Part shown: in pieces, positions 58,050 through 64,000 of the stretch
How the letters are laid out: every line of letters begins with the position of its first letter
Position numbering within the stretch: the stretch's first letter is position 1
Source of the DNA: Cellulomonas avistercoris
GTDB lineage: Bacteria; Actinomycetota; Actinomycetes; Actinomycetales; Cellulomonadaceae
Direction of reading: 5' to 3'
NCBI RefSeq assembly: GCF_014836445.1
Contig: NZ_JACSQV010000001.1
Coordinates: 53,459-117,458, forward strand
DNA: 64,000 nucleotides
Position numbers and translations under genes: made by a program
The notes under the pieces: model-generated
Seen by the model: the letters and a program-made list of their open reading frames with translations, nothing else
What the model was told of the DNA's origin: nothing
Database searches by the model: none

Positions 58050-58850
58050 TCAGCCGAGGGAGACCAGGTGCCGGACGTCGTCGTCGGGCAGCACGTCGGC
58101 CACGGCGGTGACGACGAGCTCGCGCAGGGTCGCGGTCCCGCGGTGCACCGAGAGGAAGGCGGTGTCCGAGGCGTCCCGGCCCGTGGCGATCCGCACGAGC
58201 GACGAGCGCGGTGCGAGCGTCGTGGCGTCCACGACGCGCCACCGGCCCTCGACGTAGGCCTCGGCGACCGCGTGGAAGTCCATGGGGTCCAGCCCGGGCG
58301 CGTACACGGCGACGACGCGCGCCGGGACGTCGAGGCCGCGCAGCAGGGCGACCACGAGGTGCGCGAAGTCCCGGCAGACGCCACGGCGGGCCAGCAGCGT
58401 GCGGACGGCGCCGTCGGTGGGCAGGCTGGCGCCCGGGACGTACGCGAGCCGCGTGCCGACCCACGAGCTGACGGCGGCGAGCAGGTCGACGCCCGCCAGC
58501 CCGCGGAACTCCGAGCGGGCGGTCGGCGCGAGCTCGTCGGACTCGCAGTACCGGCTGGGACGCAGGTAGACCAGCTCGTCCGACGGGGCGGCGGGCACCT
58601 CCTCGGCGCGGCCGGTGACCGTCGCGCGGTAGTCCACCGTCAGCAGGCCCGGCTCCACGTCGAGCACGTGCAGCCGCGTCCCGTGCGGGTCGATCACCTC
58701 GCGCGGCACCACCGCGCGTCCGGCCGAGGTCACGGCCAGCTGCTCGCTCGGGTCGTGGACGTCGGCCACCGCGATCTCGAGGACGAGGCGGGCGGGGGAG
58801 GTGACGTCCACGGTCAGGTGGGCGGTCGCGTCGCGCTTCACGTGCGCCAT
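58050..58850 (-). CDS. Transglutaminase-like family protein
   Basis: The 266-residue protein has a beta-rich N-terminal half (DUF-type transglutaminase N domain) and a C-terminal papain-like transglutaminase core. The catalytic triad is Cys in RRGVCRDFAHLVVALLR, His in PMDFHAVAEAYVEG and Asp in WRVVDATTLAPRSSLVRI. No signal peptide is seen, so it acts in the cytosol, perhaps as a protease or amidase rather than a cross-linking enzyme. It is on the same strand as the trehalose operon and 90 bp upstream of glgX; a functional tie is uncertain. Confidence 0.9.
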   Translation of the reverse strand: MAHVKRDATAHLTVDVTSPARLVLEIAVADVHDPSEQLAVTSAGRAVVPREVIDPHGTRLHVLDVEPGLLTVDYRATVTGRAEEVPAAPSDELVYLRPSRYCESDELAPTARSEFRGLAGVDLLAAVSSWVGTRLAYVPGASLPTDGAVRTLLARRGVCRDFAHLVVALLRGLDVPARVVAVYAPGLDPMDFHAVAEAYVEGRWRVVDATTLAPRSSLVRIATGRDASDTAFLSVHRGTATLRELVVTAVADVLPDDDVRHLVSLG

Positions 58851-58959
58851 GGTGGCAGAGGACGCCGCCGCGCGCGCGGGGCCGCCGGCGCGGTCCGCGG
58901 GCCCGCGCGCGACACGGGGCCGGGGCCCGAGGTCCCCTCGCCGTGACGGCTTCGTCGGC

Positions 58960-58965
58960 TATCGT
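58960..58965 (+). promoter_or_regulatory. -10 element of the glycosyltransferase gene
   Basis: TATCGT lies 55 nt before the ATG at 59021, in the 170-bp divergent region with the transglutaminase-like gene. Confidence 0.45.
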
Positions 58966-59020
58966 GTCAGGAGCCCTGCCGGTGTCGGACGGGGACGGCA
59001 GAGAGCAGAGCGAGGCCCCC

Positions 59021-60196
59021 ATGACCGCAACGCCCGAGCAGGCGGACACGCTGGTGACCGTCATCGTGCCGACGTTCAACGAGGCTCCCAACGTCGCCGA
59101 GCTCGTCCGTCGCGTCGGTGAGGCGACCCGGGGGCTGCGTGCCGAGCTGCTGTTCGTCGACGACTCGACGGACGACACGGCCGACGTGGTGCGGGCCGTG
59201 GCCCCCACGGCGGAGCTGCCGGTCCGCGTGATCCACCGCGAGGAGCCGGTCGGCGGTCTCGGCGGGGCGGTCCTCGAGGGCGTGAAGGCGACCACGTCGC
59301 CGTACTTCCTCGTGATGGACGGCGACCTCCAGCACCCGCCCGAGCTGATCCCCGCGCTCGTGGCGCGCGCGCAGGAGCCCGAGGTCGACGTGGTCGTCGC
59401 GTCGCGGTACATCGGTGACGGCTCGAGCGAGGGGCTGTCGGGCGTCGTGCGCCAGGCGGTGTCGTCCACCTCGACCGCCGTGACGCGCGCGATGTTCCCG
59501 GTCCGGCTGCGCGACTGCTCCGACCCCATGACGGGCTTCTTCGCCGTCCGCACGGCGGCGGTCGACATCGAGTCGCTGCGCCCGCGCGGGTTCAAGATCC
59601 TCCTCGAGATCCTCGCGCGTCACCCCATGCGGGTCGTCGAGGTCCCCTTCGTGTTCGGGTCGCGCTTCGCGGGTGAGTCCAAGGCGAACCTCGCGCAGGG
59701 CGTGCACTTCATGTGGCAGCTTGCCGGGCTGCGCTTCGGGCGCATGTCGCGGTTCGCGATCATCGGCGGCATGGGCGCCGTCGCCAACGTCGCGATCGTC
59801 GCGCTGCTGACGACGCTCGGCGCCCCGTGGCTGCTGGCCGCGATCGTGGCCGCCGAGCTCACCATCGTCGGCAACTTCCTGCTCCAGGAGCGCTTCGTGT
59901 TCCGCGACCTGCGGCACGAGGGCAAGGGTGTGTGGGCGCGGTTCGGCCAGTCGTTCACGTTCAACAACGTGGAGACGCTCATCCGGATGCCGATCATGGC
60001 GCTGCTGGTCGAGACCATGCACGTCGCCGCGGTGCTCGCCACGGCGATCACCATCGCGGTCGCGTTCGTGGTGCGCTTCACGTTCCACTCGCGCATCGTC
60101 TACCGCCCGCGCGAGTCCAGCCGGCGCACGCAGATGGTCGAGCGCGAGGCCGAGCAGGCGGGGGACGCCCCGGCGCCCCGCACCGAGAGCGTCTGA
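59021..60196 (+). CDS. GT2 glycosyltransferase fused to a GtrA membrane domain
   Basis: The 391-residue protein has an N-terminal GT2/dolichol-phosphate-mannose-synthase-like domain: TVIVPTFNEAPNVAELVRR, the metal-binding MDGDLQHPPELIP, and CSDPMTGFFAVR. From about residue 240 a GtrA-like domain with four hydrophobic helices follows (RFAIIGGMGAVANVAIVALL, LTIVGNFLLQERFVF). It should make a polyprenyl-phosphate sugar and help flip it for wall or protein glycosylation. The GAGG before the ATG is modest, and an in-frame start 26 codons earlier lies too close to the -10 element. Confidence 0.92.
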   Translation: MTATPEQADTLVTVIVPTFNEAPNVAELVRRVGEATRGLRAELLFVDDSTDDTADVVRAVAPTAELPVRVIHREEPVGGLGGAVLEGVKATTSPYFLVMDGDLQHPPELIPALVARAQEPEVDVVVASRYIGDGSSEGLSGVVRQAVSSTSTAVTRAMFPVRLRDCSDPMTGFFAVRTAAVDIESLRPRGFKILLEILARHPMRVVEVPFVFGSRFAGESKANLAQGVHFMWQLAGLRFGRMSRFAIIGGMGAVANVAIVALLTTLGAPWLLAAIVAAELTIVGNFLLQERFVFRDLRHEGKGVWARFGQSFTFNNVETLIRMPIMALLVETMHVAAVLATAITIAVAFVVRFTFHSRIVYRPRESSRRTQMVEREAEQAGDAPAPRTESV

Positions 60197-60266
60197 CCCG
60201 TCGGTCCGGCGTGCGGCCGGGCGCGCGGCACCGCAGGATCAGGTGACGCCGACCCGGGAGGACGCC

Positions 60267-60812
60267 ATGACCCCGCAGCCTGACGCCCAGCTCGACCTCA
60301 CGCTGGTGCGGACGTACATCAACGACCACATCACCGGCGCCCGCGCCGTCTCGGCACGCGTCGAGCGCATGAGCCGCAACCCGGACGCCGGCGACGACGC
60401 CCCGGCCCTCGCGCAGCTCGCGCGCGAGCTGCGGCAGGAGCGCGAGGTGCACGAGGCCACGGCCCGCGACCTCGGCCTGCCGCTCTCGCGGTGGAAGCAC
60501 GTCGGTGCGGCGGTCGCCGAGCGTCTCGGCCGGCTCAAGCTCAACGGCCGGGTGCTGCGACGCTCACCGCTGTCCCTGGTCCTCGAGCTCGAGATCCTGC
60601 GCTCGGGGCTGGAGGGCAAGCGCCTGGGCTGGACGACGCTGCGGGAGCACGCGGACGCGCTGGGTCTCGACCCCGACCGGCTGGACGCGCTCGTCGCGCG
60701 TTCGCGCGCGCAGGCCGACCTCGTCGAGGAGATCTCCCGCCACCACCGCGCGCAAGCGTTCGCGGCCCCCCGTGCGCACGAGCCGGCGGCCGCCGCAGGC
60801 CCTGGCGCCTAG
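60267..60812 (+). CDS. Conserved hypothetical helical protein
   Basis: The 181-residue protein appears all-helical and charged (YINDHITGARAVSARVERMS; LARELRQEREVHEATARDLG), with regular hydrophobic spacing suggesting a helical bundle. A C-terminal Ala/Pro tail follows. There are no membrane segments and no metal-binding Glu/His pattern clear enough to call a ferritin. GGGAGG lies 7 nt before the ATG. It follows the glycosyltransferase by 70 bp on the same strand. The function is unknown. Confidence 0.65.
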   Translation: MTPQPDAQLDLTLVRTYINDHITGARAVSARVERMSRNPDAGDDAPALAQLARELRQEREVHEATARDLGLPLSRWKHVGAAVAERLGRLKLNGRVLRRSPLSLVLELEILRSGLEGKRLGWTTLREHADALGLDPDRLDALVARSRAQADLVEEISRHHRAQAFAAPRAHEPAAAAGPGA

Positions 60813-60834
60813 GCCCCGGTCGACGGAGGTGGCG

Positions 60835-61104
60835 ATGGACCCGGTGCAGGAGTGGACGGAGCTGGTCGCGCCGACGCTGGGCGTCGACCCCGCGCTGGTC
60901 GCGGCCACGCAGGACGACGTGCTGGACATGGTCCGCGACGTCGCGCACGGCGTCGTGCGCCCGGCCGCGCCGCTGACGGCGTACGTCGTGGGGCTCGCCG
61001 CGGGCCGCGCCGGCGCCCGGGGCGAGGACGTGGCCGCGGCGGTCCGCGCCGCCCTGACCCAGGTCGACGCCCTGCTCAGCGAGCGGGGTCCGGCGACGGG
61101 CTGA
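60835..61104 (+). CDS. DUF6457 family protein
   Basis: The 89-residue protein (EWTELVAPTLGVDPALVAAT; TAYVVGLAAGRAGARGEDVA) fits DUF6457, a small helical family that is often fused to or beside MobA-type molybdopterin transferases in actinomycetes. GGAGGTGG lies 5 nt before the ATG. Its 3' end overlaps the convergent MobA-like gene by 29 nt. A role in molybdenum cofactor metabolism is inferred from this neighbourhood. Confidence 0.8.
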   Translation: MDPVQEWTELVAPTLGVDPALVAATQDDVLDMVRDVAHGVVRPAAPLTAYVVGLAAGRAGARGEDVAAAVRAALTQVDALLSERGPATG

Positions 61105-61681
61105 GCCCGCGGGCGAGGCGGCGCGCGACGGCCAGGTCGTCGGGGTCGTCGACGTCGAGCGTGGTCCGGGGGTCGAGCGGCACCGACACGGTGCGCAGCC
61201 CCACCACCAGGTCACGTGCCGGCCGGTCGCGCACGGCGCCGGTGAGCCGCTCGCGCACGGCCGACAGGCGGTAGGCAGCCAGCAGCGGCTGCGGACGTCC
61301 GTCGGGTCCGGTCGCGAGAGCGGCGTCGACGTCGTCGGTCAGCGCACGCCGCAACGCGGCCACCGCGGCCCCCGCGAACGGCTGGTCGCCGGCCAGCAGC
61401 AGGACCACCTGTGCGTCCGGGTGGGCGGCGAGCCCGGCCTCGACCCCCGCCGCCGCTGCGGCGTACGGGCCGCCGAGCGGCGGGTCCTCGCGGGTCCAGA
61501 GCACGTCGCGCCCCACGTCCCGCGGCGGGCCCACGACGACGACGGGGAGCGCGCCGACGCCGTCCAGCAGGCGCCGCAGGACGGACCGCCCGTCGACGTC
61601 GACGTCGGTCTTGTCGACGCCGCCCAGGCGGCGCGCCGTCCCGCCCGTCAGCACGACGACGAACGCGGGGGAGAGCATCAC
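61076..61681 (-). CDS. MobA-like NTP transferase (molybdenum cofactor guanylyltransferase family)
   Basis: The 201-residue protein has the nucleotidyltransferase N-terminus VVVLTGGTARRLGGVDKTDV and the metal-binding VLLLAGDQPFAGAAVAAL. It probably attaches a nucleotide to molybdopterin. The first loop has TGGTARR rather than the usual AGGxSxR, so substrate details may differ. The GTG at 61681 is favoured because a TAGCGT -10 box lies exactly 6 nt upstream; an ATG is the second codon. It sits between DUF6457 and the molybdate transporter genes. Confidence 0.88.
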   Translation of the reverse strand: MMLSPAFVVVLTGGTARRLGGVDKTDVDVDGRSVLRRLLDGVGALPVVVVGPPRDVGRDVLWTREDPPLGGPYAAAAAGVEAGLAAHPDAQVVLLLAGDQPFAGAAVAALRRALTDDVDAALATGPDGRPQPLLAAYRLSAVRERLTGAVRDRPARDLVVGLRTVSVPLDPRTTLDVDDPDDLAVARRLARGLSPSPDPAR

Positions 61682-61687
61682 GCGGCC

Positions 61688-61693
61688 ACGCTA
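61688..61693 (-). promoter_or_regulatory. -10 element of the mobA-like gene
   Basis: TAGCGT on the minus strand, 6 nt before the GTG at 61681; a leaderless arrangement within the 32-bp gap after modC. Confidence 0.5.
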
Positions 61694-61713
61694 CGACCCG
61701 CGGTGCGGCCGCG

Positions 61714-62451
61714 TCACGGCGCCCGGTCCGGCCACGCCGCCGCGGCGGCCACCTGCTCGACGTAGGGGGTCGCGGGGGCGGCCGCCACGTGCGCGGGCGC
61801 GCCGCGCTGGACCTCGCGCCCGTCCTGCAGGACGAGCAGCTCGTCCGCGAGCTCGAGCGCGTCCCGCAGGTCGTGCGTCACGACGAGCGCGGGCAGGCCG
61901 GTCGCCACGGCGCGGCGCACGACGTCGCGCACCCGCGCGCGCGTCGCGGCGTCGAGCGCGCCGAACGGCTCGTCGAGCAGCAGGGCCGACGGCAGCGCGG
62001 CGATCGCGCGTGCCACCGCGACGCGCTGGGCCTGACCGCCCGACAGCCGGTCGGCGCGCGTGCGGGCCTGCGTCGTGAGCCCCACGTCCGCGAGCAGCGC
62101 GTCCGCGGCGGCGCGTGCGACGGGTGCCCGCACGCCCTGGGCGCGCGGGCCGAACGCGACGTTCTCGCGCGCCGAGAGGTGAGCGAACAGCAGACCGTCC
62201 TGCAGCGCGACCCCGAGGCGGCGCTCGTGCGGGGGCAGGTGCCGCCCGCTCGCGGCGTCCGCGAGCACGCGGTCGCCCAGGCGCACGTGCCCGTCCGTCA
62301 CCGGGACCAGGCCGGCGACCGCCTCGAGCAGCGTCGACTTGCCGCTTCCGTTGGGGCCCATCACGGCGAGCACGCCGCCGGCGGGCACCTCCAGGGCGAC
62401 GTCCAGGCGGAACGCGCCCCGGTCGATGCGGACCTGCACGTCGAGCGTCAC
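61714..62451 (-). CDS. modC: Molybdate ABC transporter ATP-binding protein
   Basis: The 245-residue ABC ATPase is complete: Walker A VMGPNGSGKSTLLEAVAG, Q-loop VALQDGLLFAH, signature DRLSGGQAQRVAVARA, Walker B ALLLDEPFGALD and H-loop VVTHDLRDAL. It is shorter than classic ModC because the C-terminal TOBE/molybdate-binding domain is missing, which is common in actinobacterial versions. The GTG overlaps the modB stop by 4 nt; in-frame starts further upstream fall inside modB. Confidence 0.92.
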   Translation of the reverse strand: MTLDVQVRIDRGAFRLDVALEVPAGGVLAVMGPNGSGKSTLLEAVAGLVPVTDGHVRLGDRVLADAASGRHLPPHERRLGVALQDGLLFAHLSARENVAFGPRAQGVRAPVARAAADALLADVGLTTQARTRADRLSGGQAQRVAVARAIAALPSALLLDEPFGALDAATRARVRDVVRRAVATGLPALVVTHDLRDALELADELLVLQDGREVQRGAPAHVAAAPATPYVEQVAAAAAWPDRAP

Positions 62452-63287
62452 CGCGCACCACGTCCCGAGCGGGCCGCGTGCGCCCCGGGCAGGCCACCGA
62501 GCCACCGCCCGCGCAGGGCGAGCAGGACGGCGACGGACAGCAGCAGCAGCAGGACCGACATGGCGACGGCCTGCTCGGGGGCGGCGTCCATCGCCAGGTA
62601 CACGGCGAGCGGCATCGTGCGCGTGGTGCCGGGGAAGCTGCCGGCGAACGTGACGGTCGCACCGAACTCACCGAGCGCACGCGTGAAGCACAGCGCGGCC
62701 CCGGCGGCGACGCCCGGGGCGACCGCCGGCAGCGTGACCCGCCGCAGCACGTACGCGGGCGAGGCGCCGAGGGTCTGCGCGGCGAGCGCGCGGCGGCGGT
62801 CCGCGCCGCGCAGCGCGCCCTCGACGGACAGCACCAGGAACGGCAGGGACACGAAGAGCTGGGCGAGCACGACGGCGACCGACGTGAACGGCACCGTGAC
62901 GCCGAACCAGGTGTCCAGCGTGCCGCCCAGGAGGCCGCGCCGGCCCAGCAGCAGCAGCAGCGCGACGCCGCCCACCACGGGCGGCAGGACGAGCGGCACG
63001 GTCACGAGCGACCGCAGCAGCCAGGCGCACCGCAGGTCGTCGTGCGCGAGCACCCACGCGAGCGGGACGCCCAGCACGAGCGCCGCCAGGGTCGCGCAGC
63101 CCGCCGTCAGCAGCGAGAGTCGCAGCGCCTGCAGCACGTGGGCGTCCGCGACCAGCGTGGGGAGCGCGGTCCACGGCGTGGCGAGCAGCAGCGCGACGAG
63201 CGGGAGGACGAGCACGGCCGTGCCCACGACCGCCAGCGCGACCAGGACCGCCCCGCCCGGGGACCGCGCGAGCCGGGGTGCGCTCAC
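62448..63287 (-). CDS. modB: Molybdate ABC transporter permease
   Basis: The 279-residue membrane protein has about six hydrophobic helices and the permease EAA-type loop AAQTLGASPAYVLRRVTLPA, followed by ALCFTRALGEFGATVTFAG, the hallmark of ModB. It forms the channel for molybdate with ModC. The GTG overlaps the modA stop by 4 nt. The frame is open further upstream inside modA, but the residues there are Arg-rich and not membrane-like. Confidence 0.93.
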   Translation of the reverse strand: MSAPRLARSPGGAVLVALAVVGTAVLVLPLVALLLATPWTALPTLVADAHVLQALRLSLLTAGCATLAALVLGVPLAWVLAHDDLRCAWLLRSLVTVPLVLPPVVGGVALLLLLGRRGLLGGTLDTWFGVTVPFTSVAVVLAQLFVSLPFLVLSVEGALRGADRRRALAAQTLGASPAYVLRRVTLPAVAPGVAAGAALCFTRALGEFGATVTFAGSFPGTTRTMPLAVYLAMDAAPEQAVAMSVLLLLLSVAVLLALRGRWLGGLPGAHAARSGRGAR

Positions 63288-64000
63288 GGCAGCTCGAACC
63301 CCGCGTCGGCGAACGCCCGGCGCCCGGCGGGACCGCGCAGCAGCGCGACGAACGCCGCGGCCGCCTCGGGGTGGGGGGCGTCGGGCAGCACGACCGCGGG
63401 GTGGTCGGTGCGCACCTGGACGGTGTCCGGCAGCGCGATGCCCTCGACGGCCCCGGCCGCCGCGACGACGTCGGTGCGGTAGACCAGTCCGGCGTCGGCC
63501 TCGTCGAGCCGCAGGCGCGTCAGCACGCCGCGCACGTCGCGCTCGAGGGTGTCGGGCGCCGCCTGCACGCCCGCGGCGGCGAGCACCTGCGCGCCCACGG
63601 CGCCGCACGGCACCTCGGGCGCGCACAGCGCGACCGTGAGGTCGGGGTCCGCGAGGTCGGCGAGCGCCCGCACGCCGCCGGGGTTGCCGGCGGGCACCGC
63701 GAGCTCCATCCGGTTGCGCGCGACGACGACGGGCTCGCCCCCGACCGCGTCGGTCGCGGTCGCCATCGTCGCGTCGCTCGCGGTCACGAGGACGTCGGCG
63801 GGCGCGCCGGCGACGACCTGGGCCGCGAGGGTCGAGCTCGCGCCGAACGCCGTCTCGACCCGCAGGTCGGGGTGCTCGCGCTCGAGCTGCGTCGCGAGGT
63901 CGGTCAGCACGTCGGTGAGGGACGCGGCGGCCAGCACCACGAGCGTGCCCTCGAGCGCCGGGGACGACGCGGCCGGGGCGGAGGGGGGGGGGGGGGGGGG
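63284..64000 (-). CDS. modA: Molybdate-binding protein (5' end outside window)
   Basis: About 238 C-terminal residues of the periplasmic-type binding protein are seen: VVLAAASLTDVLTDLATQLE, TAFGASSTLAAQVVAGAPAD (oxyanion-binding Ser region), LVTASDATMATATDAVG, ending in PAGRRAFADAGFELP. The signal or lipoprotein peptide lies beyond the window. The last visible upstream codons run in frame through an 18-G tract read as Pro codons, which in full-length proteins would be the flexible linker after the lipid anchor or an assembly artefact. It leads modABC. Confidence 0.9.
   Translation of the reverse strand, partial: PPPPPPSAPAASSPALEGTLVVLAAASLTDVLTDLATQLEREHPDLRVETAFGASSTLAAQVVAGAPADVLVTASDATMATATDAVGGEPVVVARNRMELAVPAGNPGGVRALADLADPDLTVALCAPEVPCGAVGAQVLAAAGVQAAPDTLERDVRGVLTRLRLDEADAGLVYRTDVVAAAGAVEGIALPDTVQVRTDHPAVVLPDAPHPEAAAAFVALLRGPAGRRAFADAGFELP
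63983..64000 (+). repeat. Poly-G tract at the window edge
   Basis: At least 18 consecutive G on the plus strand, inside the 5' part of modA (poly-Pro codons on the minus strand). It may continue beyond the window. Confidence 0.7.

Overview
The window is very GC-rich (third codon positions almost all G or C) and densely packed, with many 4-nt ATGA/GTGA overlaps. Its gene families point to an actinomycete of the order Micrococcales, most likely Cellulomonas or a close relative. The clues are a DUF3710/OB-fold/DUF3159/TrkA-TrkA/APC cluster, a GuaB1-type IMPDH paralog, DUF3000 and DUF6457 proteins, a pyruvate formate-lyase pair (facultative fermentation), and an ATP-grasp ligase plus Asp/Glu racemase that fits an Orn-D-Asp/D-Glu (A4beta) cell wall. 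The genus is inferred from gene content; no marker gene was compared.

Layout. 1-6335: conserved core block (DUF3710, OB-fold, DUF3159, two TrkA-type potassium regulators, APC permease, RNA methyltransferase). 6472-9781: a 58-residue protein and aconitase behind an operator-like palindrome. 9866-14228: LacI regulator plus APH-fold kinase, divergent from two Gfo/Idh/MocA oxidoreductases, with twin operators between them. 14281-17122: guaB1, glutamine amidotransferase and Nudix operon. 17212-19753: DUF4126 and dxs. 19885-23119: pflB and pflA. 23120-24588: a DUF559 nuclease-fold gene bracketed by nine copies of a REP-like repeat. 24589-27944: beta-oxidation pair with operator-like palindromes upstream. 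28086-30649: RNase D-like HRDC protein, LuxR-type regulator, DUF3000. 30830-34256: gnd, ATP-grasp ligase and racemase. 34279-35558: USP-like protein and RibD-like reductase. 35631-41967: complete sulfate-assimilation operon (nirA, cysX-like, cysH, cysD, cysN, cysG) behind a 27-codon leader ORF with seven cysteines. 42127-43248: zapE.

43370-51281 is the most accessory-looking part. It holds a lower-GC gap, a hypothetical protein, an ABC-like protein that has lost its Walker A lysine, a YhgE/Pip membrane protein, a one-helix membrane protein, a large MalT-type LuxR regulator and a DUF1269 protein. 51450-57959 is a glgX-treY-treZ operon making trehalose from glycogen. Then come a transglutaminase-like protein, a GT2-GtrA glycosyltransferase, a hypothetical protein, DUF6457, a MobA-like transferase and the molybdate transporter modABC, which runs off the right edge into an 18-G tract.

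Most promising observations: the cysteine-rich leader ORF with a possible Shine-Dalgarno-sequestering element in front of nirA; the REP-like hairpin array around the DUF559 gene; the ATP-grasp/racemase pair that may build the peptidoglycan cross-bridge; and the degenerate ABC/YhgE locus. Many genes have a TANNNT -10 element 6-10 nt before a GTG/ATG and no Shine-Dalgarno sequence, which suggests widespread leaderless transcription. No tRNA, rRNA, CRISPR array, insertion sequence or prophage was recognised.
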